Positions 45,281 to 54,888 are shown, numbered from the stretch's first letter. The stretch: 64,000 nucleotides of DNA from Burkholderia aenigmatica (GCF_902499175.1 NZ_CABVQC010000019.1:1-64000); one strand, 5' to 3'. The notes: a model not told the origin generated them from the sequence alone. Translations and numbers: made by a program.

Positions 45281-46567
45281 TTAGGCGTATGCCGGGCGCG
45301 TCTGGCCGGCCACGTCCTTCAGGTAGCGATGCACCGACAGGTCGTCGGCCTGGATCGCGGGCATCTTGCCCGAGATCAGGTCTGCGAGCAGCTGGCCCGA
45401 GCCGCACGACATCGTCCAGCCGAGCGTGCCGTGGCCGGTGTTCAGGAACAGGTTCGACACCGGCGTGCGGCCGACGATCGGCGTGCCGTCCGGCGTCATC
45501 GGGCGCAGGCCCGTCCAGAACGTTGCCTTCGACGTGTCGCCGCCGCCCGGGAACAGGTCGTTCACGCACATCTCGAGCGTTTCGCGGCGCGCGGCGCGCA
45601 GATTTTTGTCGAAGCCGACGATTTCCGCCATGCCGCCGACGCGGATGCGCTGGTCGAAACGCGTGATCGCGATTTTGTAGGTCTCGTCGAGCACGGTCGA
45701 CACGGGCGCGGCTGCTGCGTTGACGATCGGCGCGGTGATCGAATAGCCCTTCAGCGGATAGACGGGGATCTTCATCAGGTTCGAGATGAAGCTGGTCGAG
45801 TACGAACCGAGCGCGACGACGTACGCGTCCGCGCGCACCGTCTCGCTGCCGCACTGCACGCCGGCGATCTTGCCGCCCGCGATCGCGAGCGCATCGATCG
45901 GCGTGTTGTAGCGGAACTTCACGCCGAGCGATTCCGCGAGCGCTGCGAGGCGCGTCGTGAACAGCTGGCAGTCGCCCGTTTCGTCACCCGGCAGGCGCAG
46001 GCCGCCCGTCAGCTTGTGCGAGACGGCGGCGAGTGCCGGTTCGGCTTGCTTCAGATCGGCCGGCGACAACAGTTCGAACGGCACGTTCGCTTCCTGCAGG
46101 ACGGCGATGTCCTTCGCCGCGCCGTCGAGTTGCTGCTGCGTGCGGAACAGCTGCAGCGTGCCGCCCGTGCGGCCTTCGTACTGGATGCCGGTATCGGCGC
46201 GCAGCGCCTGCAGGCAGTCGCGGCTGTATTCGGCGAGGCGGACCATGCGGCCCTTGTTGACTGCATAGCGCTCGGCCGTGCAGTTGCGCAGCATCTGGTA
46301 CATCCATTGGAGCTGGAAGCGCGTGCCGTCGAGGCGGATTGCGAGCGGCGCGTGCTTTTCGAACATCCACTTGACGGCCTTCAGCGGCACGCCGGGCGCG
46401 GCCCACGGCGCGGCATAGCCAGGGGAGATCTGGCCTGCGTTCGCGAAGCTCGTCTCGAGTGCCGGGCCGGCCTCCCGGTCGATCACCGTGACTTCATGAC
46501 CGGCGCGCGCGAGGTAATACGCGCTTGCCACGCCCACCACACCGCTGCCCAGAATGACGACTCGCAT
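45281..46567 (-). CDS. dadA: D-amino acid dehydrogenase
   Basis: 428 residues from ATG 46567 (TGGAG upstream). FAD-binding [20 protein letters not shown] at the N terminus; family signatures [28 protein letters not shown] and [14 protein letters not shown] near the C terminus. It oxidises D-amino acids, chiefly D-alanine, to 2-oxo acids, passing electrons to the quinone pool. Divergent from an Lrp-type gene, the usual arrangement for control by Lrp in response to alanine or leucine. Confidence 0.95.
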   Translation of the reverse strand: MRVVILGSGVVGVASAYYLARAGHEVTVIDREAGPALETSFANAGQISPGYAAPWAAPGVPLKAVKWMFEKHAPLAIRLDGTRFQLQWMYQMLRNCTAERYAVNKGRMVRLAEYSRDCLQALRADTGIQYEGRTGGTLQLFRTQQQLDGAAKDIAVLQEANVPFELLSPADLKQAEPALAAVSHKLTGGLRLPGDETGDCQLFTTRLAALAESLGVKFRYNTPIDALAIAGGKIAGVQCGSETVRADAYVVALGSYSTSFISNLMKIPVYPLKGYSITAPIVNAAAAPVSTVLDETYKIAITRFDQRIRVGGMAEIVGFDKNLRAARRETLEMCVNDLFPGGGDTSKATFWTGLRPMTPDGTPIVGRTPVSNLFLNTGHGTLGWTMSCGSGQLLADLISGKMPAIQADDLSVHRYLKDVAGQTRPAYA

Positions 46568-46712
46568 AGCTGCTCCAGATGGAAGGGACCAGATCGAGGC
46601 CGGGCGCACCTGCGTCTCCGTGTAACCTCTAGCTGATCTAGTTTTTTGCGCTATGGTATTGTCGAATGTGTAGGTTTTGTTATCGTATTTTTCAGGTTTT
46701 CAGCATAAACAA

Positions 46713-47201
46713 ATGAGAACGCAACGTCAGCCAGTACGCTCGCTCGACAAGCTCGACCGGCGCATCCTGAAACTGCTCCAGGACGACGGCCGGATGGCGA
46801 TGAAAGACCTCGCGGAACAGGTCGGACTGACCGTCACGCCGTGCATCGAGCGTGTGCGGCGCATGGAGCGCGACGGCGTGATCACCGGCTATCACGCCCG
46901 TGTCGATCCGCACCAGCTCGATGCCGCGCTGCTGGTGTTCGTCGAGATCACGCTCGGCCACAAGGGCGGCAACATGTTCGAACAATTCCGCCGGGAAGTG
47001 ATGAAGATCGACGAGGTGCTGGAATGCCATCTCGTGTCCGGCGACTTCGACTACCTGATCAAGGCACGGATCGGCGAGATGGCCGACTACCGGAAGTTGC
47101 TCGGCGACATCCTGCTGCAGTTGCCCGGCGCCGTGCAGTCGAAGAGCTATGTCGTGATGGAAGAAATCAAGGAGACGCTGACGATCGCGGTGGGCGACTG
47201 A
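46713..47201 (+). CDS. lrp: Lrp/AsnC family transcriptional regulator (probable dadA regulator)
   Basis: 162 residues from ATG 46713; the TTG at 46677 is within the AT-rich promoter zone and is rejected. N-terminal HTH (LDKLDRRILKLLQDDGRMAMKDLA, about residues 11-34, then VGLTVTPCIERVRRMERDGVI) and C-terminal RAM effector domain (LECHLVSGDFDYLIKARIGEMADY). Very close to E. coli Lrp in the HTH. The 145-bp AT-rich gap to dadA is the obvious target. The following LexA-type palindrome separates it from the radical SAM gene. Confidence 0.93.
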   Translation: MRTQRQPVRSLDKLDRRILKLLQDDGRMAMKDLAEQVGLTVTPCIERVRRMERDGVITGYHARVDPHQLDAALLVFVEITLGHKGGNMFEQFRREVMKIDEVLECHLVSGDFDYLIKARIGEMADYRKLLGDILLQLPGAVQSKSYVVMEEIKETLTIAVGD

Positions 47202-47239
47202 CGCGCCTGCCGCGGGCCGTCGAGCCCTTTATCCCACCC

Positions 47240-47268
47240 TTGGCATGCTGCGCCCAATACTGTATAAA
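47240..47268 (+). promoter_or_regulatory. Strong sigma-70 promoter of the radical SAM gene
   Basis: TTGGCA (47240-47245), 17-nt spacer, TATAAA (47263-47268). The -10 lies inside the LexA box. Confidence 0.75.
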
Positions 47269-47277
47269 TGTACAGTA
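47258..47277. promoter_or_regulatory. LexA box (SOS operator)
   Basis: TACTGTATAAATGTACAGTA fits the CTGT-N8-ACAG consensus exactly, with flanking TA as in the best E. coli sites. It is the centre of a longer perfect repeat with 14-bp arms (47251-47264 and 47271-47284) around TAAATG. Confidence 0.85.
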
Positions 47278-47291
47278 TTGGGCGCAGGTAA

Positions 47292-48479
47292 ATGGGTGGG
47301 CACATGGACGATCGATCCGACAACGAATTTCCGGTAGCGCCGCCCGTGCCCCGCAAGGGGCGCGGCGCGGTCGACAACCTGCAGGGGCGATACGAGATCG
47401 CGCAGCGCGAAGCGGTCGACGACGGCTGGACGCACGAGTCGGACGATACCGATTTTCCCGCGCCGTTGCGCACGCAGGTATTCGAGGAGCGCGCGAAGAG
47501 CATCCTGACGCACAACCAGTCGCCCGACATCCCCTTCAGCGTATCGCTCAATCCGTATCGCGGCTGCGAGCACGGCTGCATCTACTGCTTCGCGCGGCCG
47601 ACGCACAGTTATCTCGGCCTGTCGCCGGGGCTCGATTTCGAAAGCCGTATCTATGCGAAGGTCAATGCGGCCGAACTGCTCGAGCGCGAGATTTCGCGCA
47701 AGCGCTACGTGCCGGAGCCGATCGCGCTCGGCGTCAACACCGACGCCTATCAGCCGGTCGAGCGCGATCTGCGCATCACGCGCAGCGTGATCCAGGTGAT
47801 GCACGATCGCGGGTTGCCGTTCGCCGCGATCACGAAGTCGTCGCTGATCGAGCGCGATCTCGACCTGCTCGCGCCGATGGCTGAGCGCGGGCAGGTGATG
47901 GCGGCGGTCACGATCACGACGCTCGATGCCGATCTCGCGCGCACGCTCGAGCCGCGCGCCGCGACGCCGGCGCGACGGTTACGTACGATCCGTGCGCTGA
48001 GCGAGGCGGGCGTGCCGGTCGGCGTGAGCATTGCCCCGATGATTCCGTTCGTCACCGAGCCCGACATGGAGCGCGTGCTCGAGGCGTGCGCGGAAGCCGG
48101 CGCAACGTATGCGAGCTACATCATCCTGAGGCTGCCGTGGGAAGTCGCGCCGCTGTTCAAGAACTGGCTTGCCGCGCATTTTCCCGACCGTGCGGAGCGT
48201 GTGATGAACCGCGTGCGCGACATGCGCGGCGGGAAAGACTACGACTCGGATTTCTCGAAACGGATGAAGGGCGAGGGGATCTGGGCCGACCTGCTGCGGC
48301 AGCGCTTCCGCCAGGCCGTCAAGCGGCTCGGGCTGAACGAGCGCACGAACGGCATTCTCGATCTGTCGCAGTTTCGCGGTGCGCCGGTTGCCGCGGCGCC
48401 GGTGCCGCACGTTGCGGTTCGTTCGGCCGGCACGCGGTCGAACCAGTCGCGCGACGACATGCAATTGAACCTGTTCTGA
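47292..48479 (+). CDS. PA0069-family radical SAM protein (SplB-like), SOS-regulated
   Basis: 395 residues from ATG 47292; an ATG at 47304 (MDDRSDNEF) is equally possible. Radical SAM cluster motif CEHGCIYC (about residues 93-100) binds 4Fe-4S and SAM. The downstream GVNTDAYQPVER, AITKSSLIERD and ILRLPWEV segments are conserved in the PA0069 family, related to spore photoproduct lyase-like enzymes. Charged N-terminal about 80 residues and a short tail ending QLNLF. A DNA repair or tolerance role is suggested by LexA control, seen here and, from memory, for PA0069 in Pseudomonas aeruginosa; the reaction is unknown. The QLNLF ending resembles beta-clamp-binding peptides (QLxLF). Confidence 0.88.
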   Translation: MGGHMDDRSDNEFPVAPPVPRKGRGAVDNLQGRYEIAQREAVDDGWTHESDDTDFPAPLRTQVFEERAKSILTHNQSPDIPFSVSLNPYRGCEHGCIYCFARPTHSYLGLSPGLDFESRIYAKVNAAELLEREISRKRYVPEPIALGVNTDAYQPVERDLRITRSVIQVMHDRGLPFAAITKSSLIERDLDLLAPMAERGQVMAAVTITTLDADLARTLEPRAATPARRLRTIRALSEAGVPVGVSIAPMIPFVTEPDMERVLEACAEAGATYASYIILRLPWEVAPLFKNWLAAHFPDRAERVMNRVRDMRGGKDYDSDFSKRMKGEGIWADLLRQRFRQAVKRLGLNERTNGILDLSQFRGAPVAAAPVPHVAVRSAGTRSNQSRDDMQLNLF

Positions 48480-48508
48480 CCGGTGCCGGTGGAGCGCGTT
48501 CGTTGCGC

Positions 48509-48976
48509 TTACTGCGAAATCTGCTTGGCCGCTTCGACCTGCGACTCGAAATACGTCTGGAACGACAGCGCGAGGGCGGTCATCAGCAGGAACGCGCCAA
48601 TCAGCAGCGAGAAGATCACCACGAAGATCACGGTCCATCCCGACTTGCTGTGCTTGCCCGTCTCCGCGTTGAATTGCGCGTCCCATTTTTCGTCGGGGCG
48701 CAGCCCATAGACGAGCGCGGCGAGGAACGCCGCCAGCAGCGAGATTGCGCCGGGTACCGCGAGCCACCAGCCGAGGCTGGCGCTGCGCTGGGTCGCGGCG
48801 AGCAAGAGGAAGCCCGGAATGCCGACGATCGTCGCGAGCAGGTGCGCCCAGCCGTATACGTCGCGAAAGCCATATAGATAGAAGCGGTGCGCGCCGAGCG
48901 AGCCGAACAGGAACGCGAGGGCGGCGGTGAGCGTCTTGGAGCGAAAGCGGCGGGACGATGCGGTGCTGCTGGACAT
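48509..48976 (-). CDS. TM2 domain-containing membrane protein
   Basis: 155 residues from ATG 48976; an upstream ATG at 49045 would add a Pro/Ala-rich stretch that looks non-coding. The TM2 domain spans about 14-60 (KTLTAALAFLFGSLGAHRFYLYG, with the characteristic GAHRFYLG-like turn), followed by a third membrane segment (WWLAVPGAISLLAAFLAALVYGL) and a fourth (WTVIFVVIFSLLIGAFLLMTALA). Function unknown. Confidence 0.82.
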   Translation of the reverse strand: MSSSTASSRRFRSKTLTAALAFLFGSLGAHRFYLYGFRDVYGWAHLLATIVGIPGFLLLAATQRSASLGWWLAVPGAISLLAAFLAALVYGLRPDEKWDAQFNAETGKHSKSGWTVIFVVIFSLLIGAFLLMTALALSFQTYFESQVEAAKQISQ

Positions 48977-49085
48977 GGATGGCGGCGTATTGTCGTTGGC
49001 ATGGGCGGCCGGCGGGCCGGCGCGGGCGCGCGGCCCGGCACGCATTCTACGATGCCCGGTCGGGCCCGGTCACCCCTGTCCTGCG

Positions 49086-50225
49086 TCAAGGTGCCGCATA
49101 GGTCACGCGGTAGATTGCGCCCGCATAGTCGTCGCTGACGAGCAGCGAGCCGTCCGGCAGCGGCAGCACGTCGGCCGGGCGTCCCCATACCGTGCCGTCG
49201 GACCGCAGCCAGCCCGTGACGAACGGGGTCTGGCGCGCCTGGCTGCCGTCCGCCGAGACGACGACGCGCATCACGCGGTAGCCGACCTTCGTGCTGCGAT
49301 TCCACGAGCCGTGTTCGGCGATGAACACGTTATTGCGATACGACGCCGGAAACATCGGCCCCGTATAGAAGCGCATACCGAGTGCCGCGACGTGCGCGCC
49401 GAGTTTCAATACGGGCGGCACATAGCGGCGGCATACGTCGGCGCTGCCGAATTCGGGGTCGGGCGTGTCGCCGCCATGACAGTATGGGAAGCCGAAGTCG
49501 AGGCCGGCCCGCGGGGCGCGGTTCAGCTTGTCGTCGGGCACGTCGTCGCCCATCATGTCGCGCCCGTTGTCGGTAAACCACAGCTCGCCCGAGTCGGGGT
49601 GCCACGCAAAGCCGACCGTATTGCGTACGCCGCGGGCGACGACCTCGCTCCCGCTGCCGTCCGTCTTCATGCGTGCGATGATCGCGTAGCGGCTGCGATC
49701 GGCGAGACAGACGTTGCACGGTGCGCCGGTTGGCACGTACAGCTTGCCGTCGGGCCCGAACGCGATGAATTTCCAGCCGTGATGGTGCTCGGACGGCAGC
49801 GCGTCGGTGACGACGGTGGGGGCGGGTGGTGCGGCGAGCCGGTCGTCGATATGATCGAGACGCAGGATGCGCGATACGGCGGATATATAGAGTGCGCCGT
49901 CACGGTAGGCGACACCGACGGGCATGTCGAGCCCGGACGCGATCACGTAGCGGGCGCTGATCCGGCCCTCGTGCATCACGAACGCATGCACGCGGCCTTC
50001 CCGCGTGCCGACATACAGGATGCCGCGCGGCGACCATGCCATTTCGCGGGCGGTCGGTACCGCGTCGGTCAGCACTTCGATGTGGAAGCCGGGCGGCACG
50101 ACGAGTTGGTCCACCGGCAACGGCGCGGCAAACGCCAGTGCGGACGCGAGGCAGGCAAGGCCGGCAAGCAGCGCCGCGAAACGGTGCTGCGCGCGGCGCG
50201 TCGAGGCGGCGCGAAGGGGCGGCAT
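49086..50225 (-). CDS. PQQ-dependent sugar dehydrogenase (L-sorbosone dehydrogenase-like), exported
   Basis: 379 residues from ATG 50225. Signal peptide (hydrophobic FAALLAGLACLASALAFA), then a six-bladed beta-propeller of the glucose/sorbosone dehydrogenase family: GFHIEVLTDAVPTAREMAWSP, HHHGWKFIAFGPDGKLYVPTGA, NTVGFAWHP, WFTDNGRDMMGDD and FIAEHGSWNRS. These His/Asp/Arg sites match PQQ and calcium ligands in the family. It probably oxidises a sugar or alcohol in the periplasm; substrate unknown. Readings extending to 51512 cross rpsP and rimM and are not real. Confidence 0.88.
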   Translation of the reverse strand: MPPLRAASTRRAQHRFAALLAGLACLASALAFAAPLPVDQLVVPPGFHIEVLTDAVPTAREMAWSPRGILYVGTREGRVHAFVMHEGRISARYVIASGLDMPVGVAYRDGALYISAVSRILRLDHIDDRLAAPPAPTVVTDALPSEHHHGWKFIAFGPDGKLYVPTGAPCNVCLADRSRYAIIARMKTDGSGSEVVARGVRNTVGFAWHPDSGELWFTDNGRDMMGDDVPDDKLNRAPRAGLDFGFPYCHGGDTPDPEFGSADVCRRYVPPVLKLGAHVAALGMRFYTGPMFPASYRNNVFIAEHGSWNRSTKVGYRVMRVVVSADGSQARQTPFVTGWLRSDGTVWGRPADVLPLPDGSLLVSDDYAGAIYRVTYAAP

Positions 50226-50303
50226 GACGGTGTGGAACGTCCCGGACACGACGATTGTATGCCCGGCGGACAGGCCTCCCACGGATTTTTTACGCGTAAG
50301 TGT

Positions 50304-50332
50304 TTGTTGTACCTCTGATTTCCGGCTATAAT
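50304..50332 (+). promoter_or_regulatory. Promoter of rpsP-rimM-trmD-rplS
   Basis: TTGTTG (50304-50309), 17-nt spacer, perfect TATAAT (50327-50332), 46 nt before the rpsP ATG. Confidence 0.85.
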
Positions 50333-50378
50333 CGCGTGTTTCAGTAGTTTCGAACCCGGTTTTCCCGAAGGACATCAT

Positions 50379-50633
50379 ATGGTTATCATCCGTCTGGCTC
50401 GTGGCGGCTCGAAGAAGCGCCCGTTCTACAACATCGTTGCTACCGATTCGCGTAACCGTCGTGACGGCCGCTTCATCGAGCGCGTCGGCTTCTACAACCC
50501 GGTCGCTACGAAGGGCGAATCGCTGCGTATCGCTCAGGATCGCCTGACGTACTGGCAAGGCGTTGGCGCACAACTGTCGCCGACCGTTCAGCGTCTCGTG
50601 AAGGAAGCGCAAAAGGCGCAACCGGCTGCCTAA
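50379..50633 (+). CDS. rpsP: 30S ribosomal protein S16
   Basis: 84 residues. [25 protein letters not shown] and RVGFYNPVA are the S16 signatures. Strong codon bias. First gene of the conserved rpsP-rimM-trmD-rplS operon. Confidence 0.98.
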
Positions 50634-50675
50634 CGTGGCACGGTGTGCCGGTCGTGCCGGCTGTAAGGAGCATTG

Positions 50676-51353
50676 ATGGCGGGTCACGATTCCGGTAATG
50701 CAAGGCGCGGGCGTGCGTCGTTTGGCGCATTCGTCCGCAAGCCGGTCGAGCGCGACGCTGTCGCGAACGCCGGTCAGGCTGCCGAGCAGGGCAGTCTCGA
50801 AGTGGCGCAAGCCTGGCCCGACGATGCCGTCGAGGTCGGGGCGGTGGTCGACGCCTATGGCCTGAAGGGTTGGGTCAAGGTGGCGACGCATGCCGACGCC
50901 GGTCGCGGCGGCGATGCGCTGCTCAACGCGCGCCGCTGGTGGCTGGAACGCGGTGCGGAGCGGCTTTCCGTCCGCATCATGCAGTCGAAGACGCACAGCG
51001 ACACCGTCGTTGCGCAACCCGCGGGCGTCAGCGACCGCGATGCCGCGCTGGCTATGCGTGGCTTTCGCGTGTTCGTGCGCCGGGAAGATTTCCCGGCATT
51101 GGCCGCGGACGAATTTTATTGGGTCGACCTGATCGGTCTCGACGTCGTCAACGAGCAATCGGTGGCACTCGGGAAGGTGAGCGGGATGATCGACAATGGC
51201 GTGCATTCGATCATGCGTGTCGAATATCCGGCGACCGGCAAAGACGGTCAGCCGACCACCGATGAGCGGTTGATTCCGTTCGTCGGCGTATACGTCAAAA
51301 CGGTGGATCAGGCGGCGCGTCGCATCGTCGTCGACTGGGAAGCCGATTACTGA
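50676..51353 (+). CDS. rimM: Ribosome maturation factor RimM
   Basis: 225 residues from ATG 50676, with TAAGGAG 5-6 nt upstream. The first about 50 residues are an extension not found in E. coli RimM; the RimM N-domain starts at [24 protein letters not shown]-barrel C-domain: [23 protein letters not shown], and LIPFV. Helps 30S head assembly with S19. Stop codon lies 1 nt before the trmD ATG. Confidence 0.95.
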   Translation: MAGHDSGNARRGRASFGAFVRKPVERDAVANAGQAAEQGSLEVAQAWPDDAVEVGAVVDAYGLKGWVKVATHADAGRGGDALLNARRWWLERGAERLSVRIMQSKTHSDTVVAQPAGVSDRDAALAMRGFRVFVRREDFPALAADEFYWVDLIGLDVVNEQSVALGKVSGMIDNGVHSIMRVEYPATGKDGQPTTDERLIPFVGVYVKTVDQAARRIVVDWEADY

Positions 51354-51354
51354 A

Positions 51355-52149
51355 ATGAACCAGGTTACCGAGAGCGCGGTGCAGTTCGACGTCGTCACGC
51401 TCTTCCCCGAGATGTTTCGTGCACTGACCGACTGGGGGATCACCAGCCGGGCCGTCAAGCAAGGGCGCTTCGGGCTGCGCACCTGGAACCCGCGTGATTT
51501 CACGACGGACAACTACCGCACGGTCGACGATCGTCCGTACGGCGGTGGTCCGGGCATGGTGATGCTGGCCAGGCCGCTCGAAGCTGCGATCGATGCCGCG
51601 AAAGCGGCGCAGGCAGAACAGGGCATCGCGAGCACGCGTGTCGTGATGATGTCGCCGCAAGGTGCACCGCTCACGCACGATCGCGCGGTGCGGATGGCGC
51701 AGGAACCCGGTGTCGTCGTGCTGTGCGGCCGCTATGAGGCGATCGACCAGCGCCTGCTCGATCGTTGCGTCGACGAGGAAATCAGCCTCGGCGATTTCGT
51801 GCTGTCCGGCGGGGAATTGCCGGCGATGGCGATGATGGATGCCGTCGTGCGGTTGCTGCCCGGCGTGCTGAACGATTCACTGTCGGCCGTGCAGGACAGT
51901 TTTGCCGATGGCCTGCTCGATTGTCCGCATTACACGCGCCCCGAGGAATACGACGGCGTGCGTGTACCGGACGTGCTGCTCGGCGGGCATCATGCCGAGA
52001 TCGAGCGGTGGCGGCGTCAGGAAGCATTGAGGAATACGCTGCGGAAGCGGCCGGACCTGATCGTCCGGGCGCGCCGCGAAAAGTTGTTGAGCCGGGCCGA
52101 CGAGGCATGGCTTGCGAACCTCGCACGCGAAGCGAAAAACGCCTCCTGA
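51355..52149 (+). CDS. trmD: tRNA (guanine-N1)-methyltransferase
   Basis: 264 residues. SPOUT trefoil-knot methyltransferase that makes m1G37 in tRNA and prevents +1 frameshifts: [11 protein letters not shown] at the N terminus, [24 protein letters not shown], and the knot loop [21 protein letters not shown]-terminal [24 protein letters not shown] is intact. Confidence 0.97.
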   Translation: MNQVTESAVQFDVVTLFPEMFRALTDWGITSRAVKQGRFGLRTWNPRDFTTDNYRTVDDRPYGGGPGMVMLARPLEAAIDAAKAAQAEQGIASTRVVMMSPQGAPLTHDRAVRMAQEPGVVVLCGRYEAIDQRLLDRCVDEEISLGDFVLSGGELPAMAMMDAVVRLLPGVLNDSLSAVQDSFADGLLDCPHYTRPEEYDGVRVPDVLLGGHHAEIERWRRQEALRNTLRKRPDLIVRARREKLLSRADEAWLANLAREAKNAS

Positions 52150-52282
52150 GGCGGCTGCGCGAGCGGGAATTGGCGGTGCCGCGCATGCGTGTGCGGCGCC
52201 TGATGTGAATCCATCCTCTATCGGGGCCAGGCCTGGAAGCAGGCGGGTGCCAACGCCGACACGATGGCATAAGGAGTCAGTA

Positions 52283-52675
52283 ATGAATCTGATCGCAAAA
52301 CTTGAGCAGGAAGAAATCGAGCGCGCGCTCGCCGGCAAGACGATCCCCGACTTCGCCCCGGGCGATACGGTGATCGTGAACGTGAACGTGGTTGAAGGTA
52401 ACCGCAAGCGCGTTCAGGCTTACGAAGGCGTCGTGATCGCGATTCGCAGCCGTGGTCTGAACTCGAACTTCATCGTCCGCAAGATCTCGTCGGGCGAAGG
52501 CGTCGAGCGTACGTTCCAGACGTACTCGCCGCTGCTGGCAAGCATCGTCGTGAAGCGTCGCGGTGATGTGCGTCGTGCGAAGCTGTACTACCTGCGCGAG
52601 CGTTCGGGCAAGTCGGCTCGTATCAAGGAAAAGCTGGTGTCGAAGGATCGCGCCGCAGCAGCTTCCCAAGAGTAA
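52283..52675 (+). CDS. rplS: 50S ribosomal protein L19
   Basis: 130 residues from ATG 52283 (AAGGAG upstream). [32 protein letters not shown] and the [22 protein letters not shown] motifs identify L19, at the 30S-50S interface. Last gene of the operon; 133 nt after trmD. Terminator at 52686. Confidence 0.98.
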   Translation: MNLIAKLEQEEIERALAGKTIPDFAPGDTVIVNVNVVEGNRKRVQAYEGVVIAIRSRGLNSNFIVRKISSGEGVERTFQTYSPLLASIVVKRRGDVRRAKLYYLRERSGKSARIKEKLVSKDRAAAASQE

Positions 52676-52685
52676 GAGCTGTAAG

Positions 52686-52713
52686 GAAAAAGCACCCACC
52701 CGGGTGCTTTTTT
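52686..52713 (+). terminator. Intrinsic terminator of the rplS operon
   Basis: AAAAAGCACCC-ACCC-GGGTGCTTTTTT. Confidence 0.93.
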
Positions 52714-52762
52714 CATTCTGGCGCGACAATATGCTCGATACGACACGACCCCGAGAGCCCCA

Positions 52763-53449
52763 TTGAATCGCCGCCCCATCATCGATCCCGAAGTCCTGCC
52801 GGTCGAAGGCACCGGTGCCGGCCTGCCGGCCATTGATTCCCGTCTGATGACGCCATCCGGCCTGCGTGACCGTTTCGCGCGCACGCTCGAATGGAGCGTC
52901 GAGCCCGACGAGGCGAGGCTGCAGGAGGGCGTCGATCCACGCAGCGCGGCCGTTCTCGTGCCGCTCGTCGTCCGCGAGTCCGGCCTCACCATGCTGCTGA
53001 CCCAGCGCGCCGACCACCTGAACGACCACGCCGGACAGATCAGCTTCCCCGGCGGTCGTCGCGAACCGTTCGATCGCGATGCAACTGCCACCGCGTTGCG
53101 CGAGGCGAAGGAAGAGATCGGGCTGGCAGACGAGCGTGTCGAGATCCTCGGCGCGCTGCCCGACTACCTGACCGGCACGGGCTTCTGCGTGGCGCCGGTG
53201 GTCGGCCTCGTGCATCCACCGTTCACCGTGCAGGCCGACACGTTCGAAGTGGCCGAGATTTTCGAGGTGCCGCTCGCGTTCCTGATGAATCCCGCGAACC
53301 ATCAGGTCCGTGTGTTCCGCTGGGAAGGCGGCGAGCGTCGTTTTTTTGCGATGCCCTATCCAAATGGCGAACCCGGCGGGCATTACTTCATCTGGGGCGC
53401 AACTGCCGGCATGTTGCGCAATCTGTACCGCTTCTTGGCCGCCGGCTGA
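52763..53449 (+). CDS. nudL: CoA pyrophosphatase (Nudix hydrolase, NudL)
   Basis: 228 residues starting, as far as can be judged, at TTG 52763 (MNRRPIIDPEVLP after initiator Met); no better in-frame start fits the conserved N terminus, and no strong ribosome binding site is seen. Core: the CoA-hydrolase type Nudix box SFPGGRREPFDRDATATA followed by LREAKEEIGL (metal-binding Glu pair). Family enzymes cleave CoA to phosphopantetheine and 3',5'-ADP. Preceded by the rplS terminator. Confidence 0.88.
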   Translation: MNRRPIIDPEVLPVEGTGAGLPAIDSRLMTPSGLRDRFARTLEWSVEPDEARLQEGVDPRSAAVLVPLVVRESGLTMLLTQRADHLNDHAGQISFPGGRREPFDRDATATALREAKEEIGLADERVEILGALPDYLTGTGFCVAPVVGLVHPPFTVQADTFEVAEIFEVPLAFLMNPANHQVRVFRWEGGERRFFAMPYPNGEPGGHYFIWGATAGMLRNLYRFLAAG

Positions 53450-53568
53450 TGCCGGGCGCCGGCTGGCGCGCGCGGCCCGCAGCCGGGCGACCGCGCCGGC
53501 AATCATGCCAGGCCGACGCTGTGCTATCGTTATGCAAAAAATGACATAACTCCGAAGACGGCACACGC

Positions 53569-54507
53569 ATGACTTTCTTCTCGGTTCTCCTCGCTCTCAT
53601 CATCGAACAGGTCCGCGCGTTGTCGCCGAACAATCCGGTGTTCGCGCTGTTCCAGTTTCACGCGGAAACCGTCGCGCATGGTCTCGACGCAGGCAAGCAG
53701 AAGCATGGCATCCTCGCATGGCTCGCGGTCGTGCTGCCGTGGGTGCTGATCGTCGCGCTGATCTATTTCCTGCTGTACAAGGTGAGCTTCGTGCTCGCAT
53801 TCATCTGGAACGTCGTCGTCGTGTACTTCACGCTCGGCTTCCGCCAGTTCAGCCACTACTTCACCGATATCCACCTCGCGCTCAACAACGACGACGTGCC
53901 GCGTGCGCGCGAAATCCTGCACGAGTGGACCGGCATCGACACGGTCGACATGCCGGTCGGCGAAATCGTCCGCCATACGCTGATTCATGCGGTCGTCGCG
54001 TCCCATCGCCACGTGTTCGGCGTGTTCTTCTGGTATGTGCTGCCGATCGGCCCGGCCGGTGCCGTGCTGTACCGGATCTCCGAATACCTCGCGCGCAGCT
54101 GGTCGACGCCGGGCGACGACCGCACGGCGGCCTTCTCGACGTTCGCGCAACGCGCGTTCTTCGTGATCGACTGGATTCCCGCGCGATTGACCGCGCTCGG
54201 CTTCGCGATCGTCGGCAATTTCGAGGACGCGATCTACGCGTGGCGCAACCACACGCGCCAGTGGCCCGATCCGAACGACGGCGTCCTGCTGGCCGCCGGC
54301 AGCGGAGCGCTCGGCGCACGCCTCGCGGGCCCGCTCGCGGAACCGTCGAGCCTCGATGCGCTGGCGGTCGGCGACAGCGGCCCGTTGACGGTCGGTGACG
54401 ATTGCACGCCGCGTACGCTGCAATCCGCGGTTGGCCTTGTCTGGCGCGCGGTGATCCTGTGGATGATTCTGCTGCTGATGCTGACACTCGCCGTCTGGGT
54501 GTCGTGA
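53569..54507 (+). CDS. CobD/CbiB-like inner-membrane protein
   Basis: 312 residues with at least five membrane segments (about 1-14, 48-66, 72-88, 145-165, 290-311) and a CobD/CbiB-type motif pattern near the C terminus. In cobalamin makers CbiB attaches aminopropanol to cobyric acid, but no cob genes are near and this divergent beta-proteobacterial branch (AmpE-like) may do something else. MTFFSVLLALIIEQVRAL at the start resembles AmpE. Starts at ATG 53569 and stands alone. Confidence 0.78.
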   Translation: MTFFSVLLALIIEQVRALSPNNPVFALFQFHAETVAHGLDAGKQKHGILAWLAVVLPWVLIVALIYFLLYKVSFVLAFIWNVVVVYFTLGFRQFSHYFTDIHLALNNDDVPRAREILHEWTGIDTVDMPVGEIVRHTLIHAVVASHRHVFGVFFWYVLPIGPAGAVLYRISEYLARSWSTPGDDRTAAFSTFAQRAFFVIDWIPARLTALGFAIVGNFEDAIYAWRNHTRQWPDPNDGVLLAAGSGALGARLAGPLAEPSSLDALAVGDSGPLTVGDDCTPRTLQSAVGLVWRAVILWMILLLMLTLAVWVS

Positions 54508-54535
54508 CGGGGCAGGGCGGTACCCGATGAAAGGC

Positions 54536-54563
54536 AAAAGGCCGGCTGATGCCGGCCTTTTTG
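54536..54563. terminator. Bidirectional intrinsic terminator
   Basis: AAAAGGCCGGC-TGAT-GCCGGCCTTTTT between convergent genes. Confidence 0.93.
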
Positions 54564-54570
54564 CTGTGGG

Positions 54571-54888
54571 TCAGTCGTCGCGCGGGTCGCGTACGGCGCC
54601 GCATTGCCAGCATGCGGTGAACTGGGCTTCGAGCGCCTCGCCGCACTGCCGGCAGCGCCATGGCGCGGCACCGGCCGACGGACCGTGCGACGCGGCATCG
54701 AGGAGCCGGCGCGCGAGCGCGTCGTCGCGTTCGTCGTCGAGCCACAGCTCGGGCGTGCATGCGTCGGCGGGCAGGCCGCCGAGCGCGCCGGTCGCGTAGC
54801 AGTTATGCAGCTCGCAACCGATGCCGGCCACCTGAAGCACGTTGGCCCAATGCTGCGCCGTCGCGAGATCGGGTGCCTTGAAACGCAT
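54571..54888 (-). CDS. DUF2007 protein with C-terminal zinc ribbon
   Basis: 105 residues. N-terminal DUF2007 fold (a PII-like signal-transducing domain: MRFKAPDLATAQHWANVLQVAGIGCELHN, GALGGLPAD, PELWL). C-terminal zinc-finger CRQCG ... CWQCG (about 80-99). Function unknown. Downstream, in the same direction, of rsgA (66-nt gap), possibly cotranscribed. Confidence 0.86.
   Translation of the reverse strand: MRFKAPDLATAQHWANVLQVAGIGCELHNCYATGALGGLPADACTPELWLDDERDDALARRLLDAASHGPSAGAAPWRCRQCGEALEAQFTACWQCGAVRDPRDD

Noticed and set aside
47258..47284. lrp terminator reading of the 14-bp-arm inverted repeat
   Set aside because: No T tract follows on either strand and the core is an exact LexA consensus.
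49086..51512. 808-codon minus-strand frame reaching over rpsP, rimM and trmD
   Set aside because: Only the part from 50225 encodes the exported propeller with signal peptide; the rest lies antisense to ribosomal protein genes.
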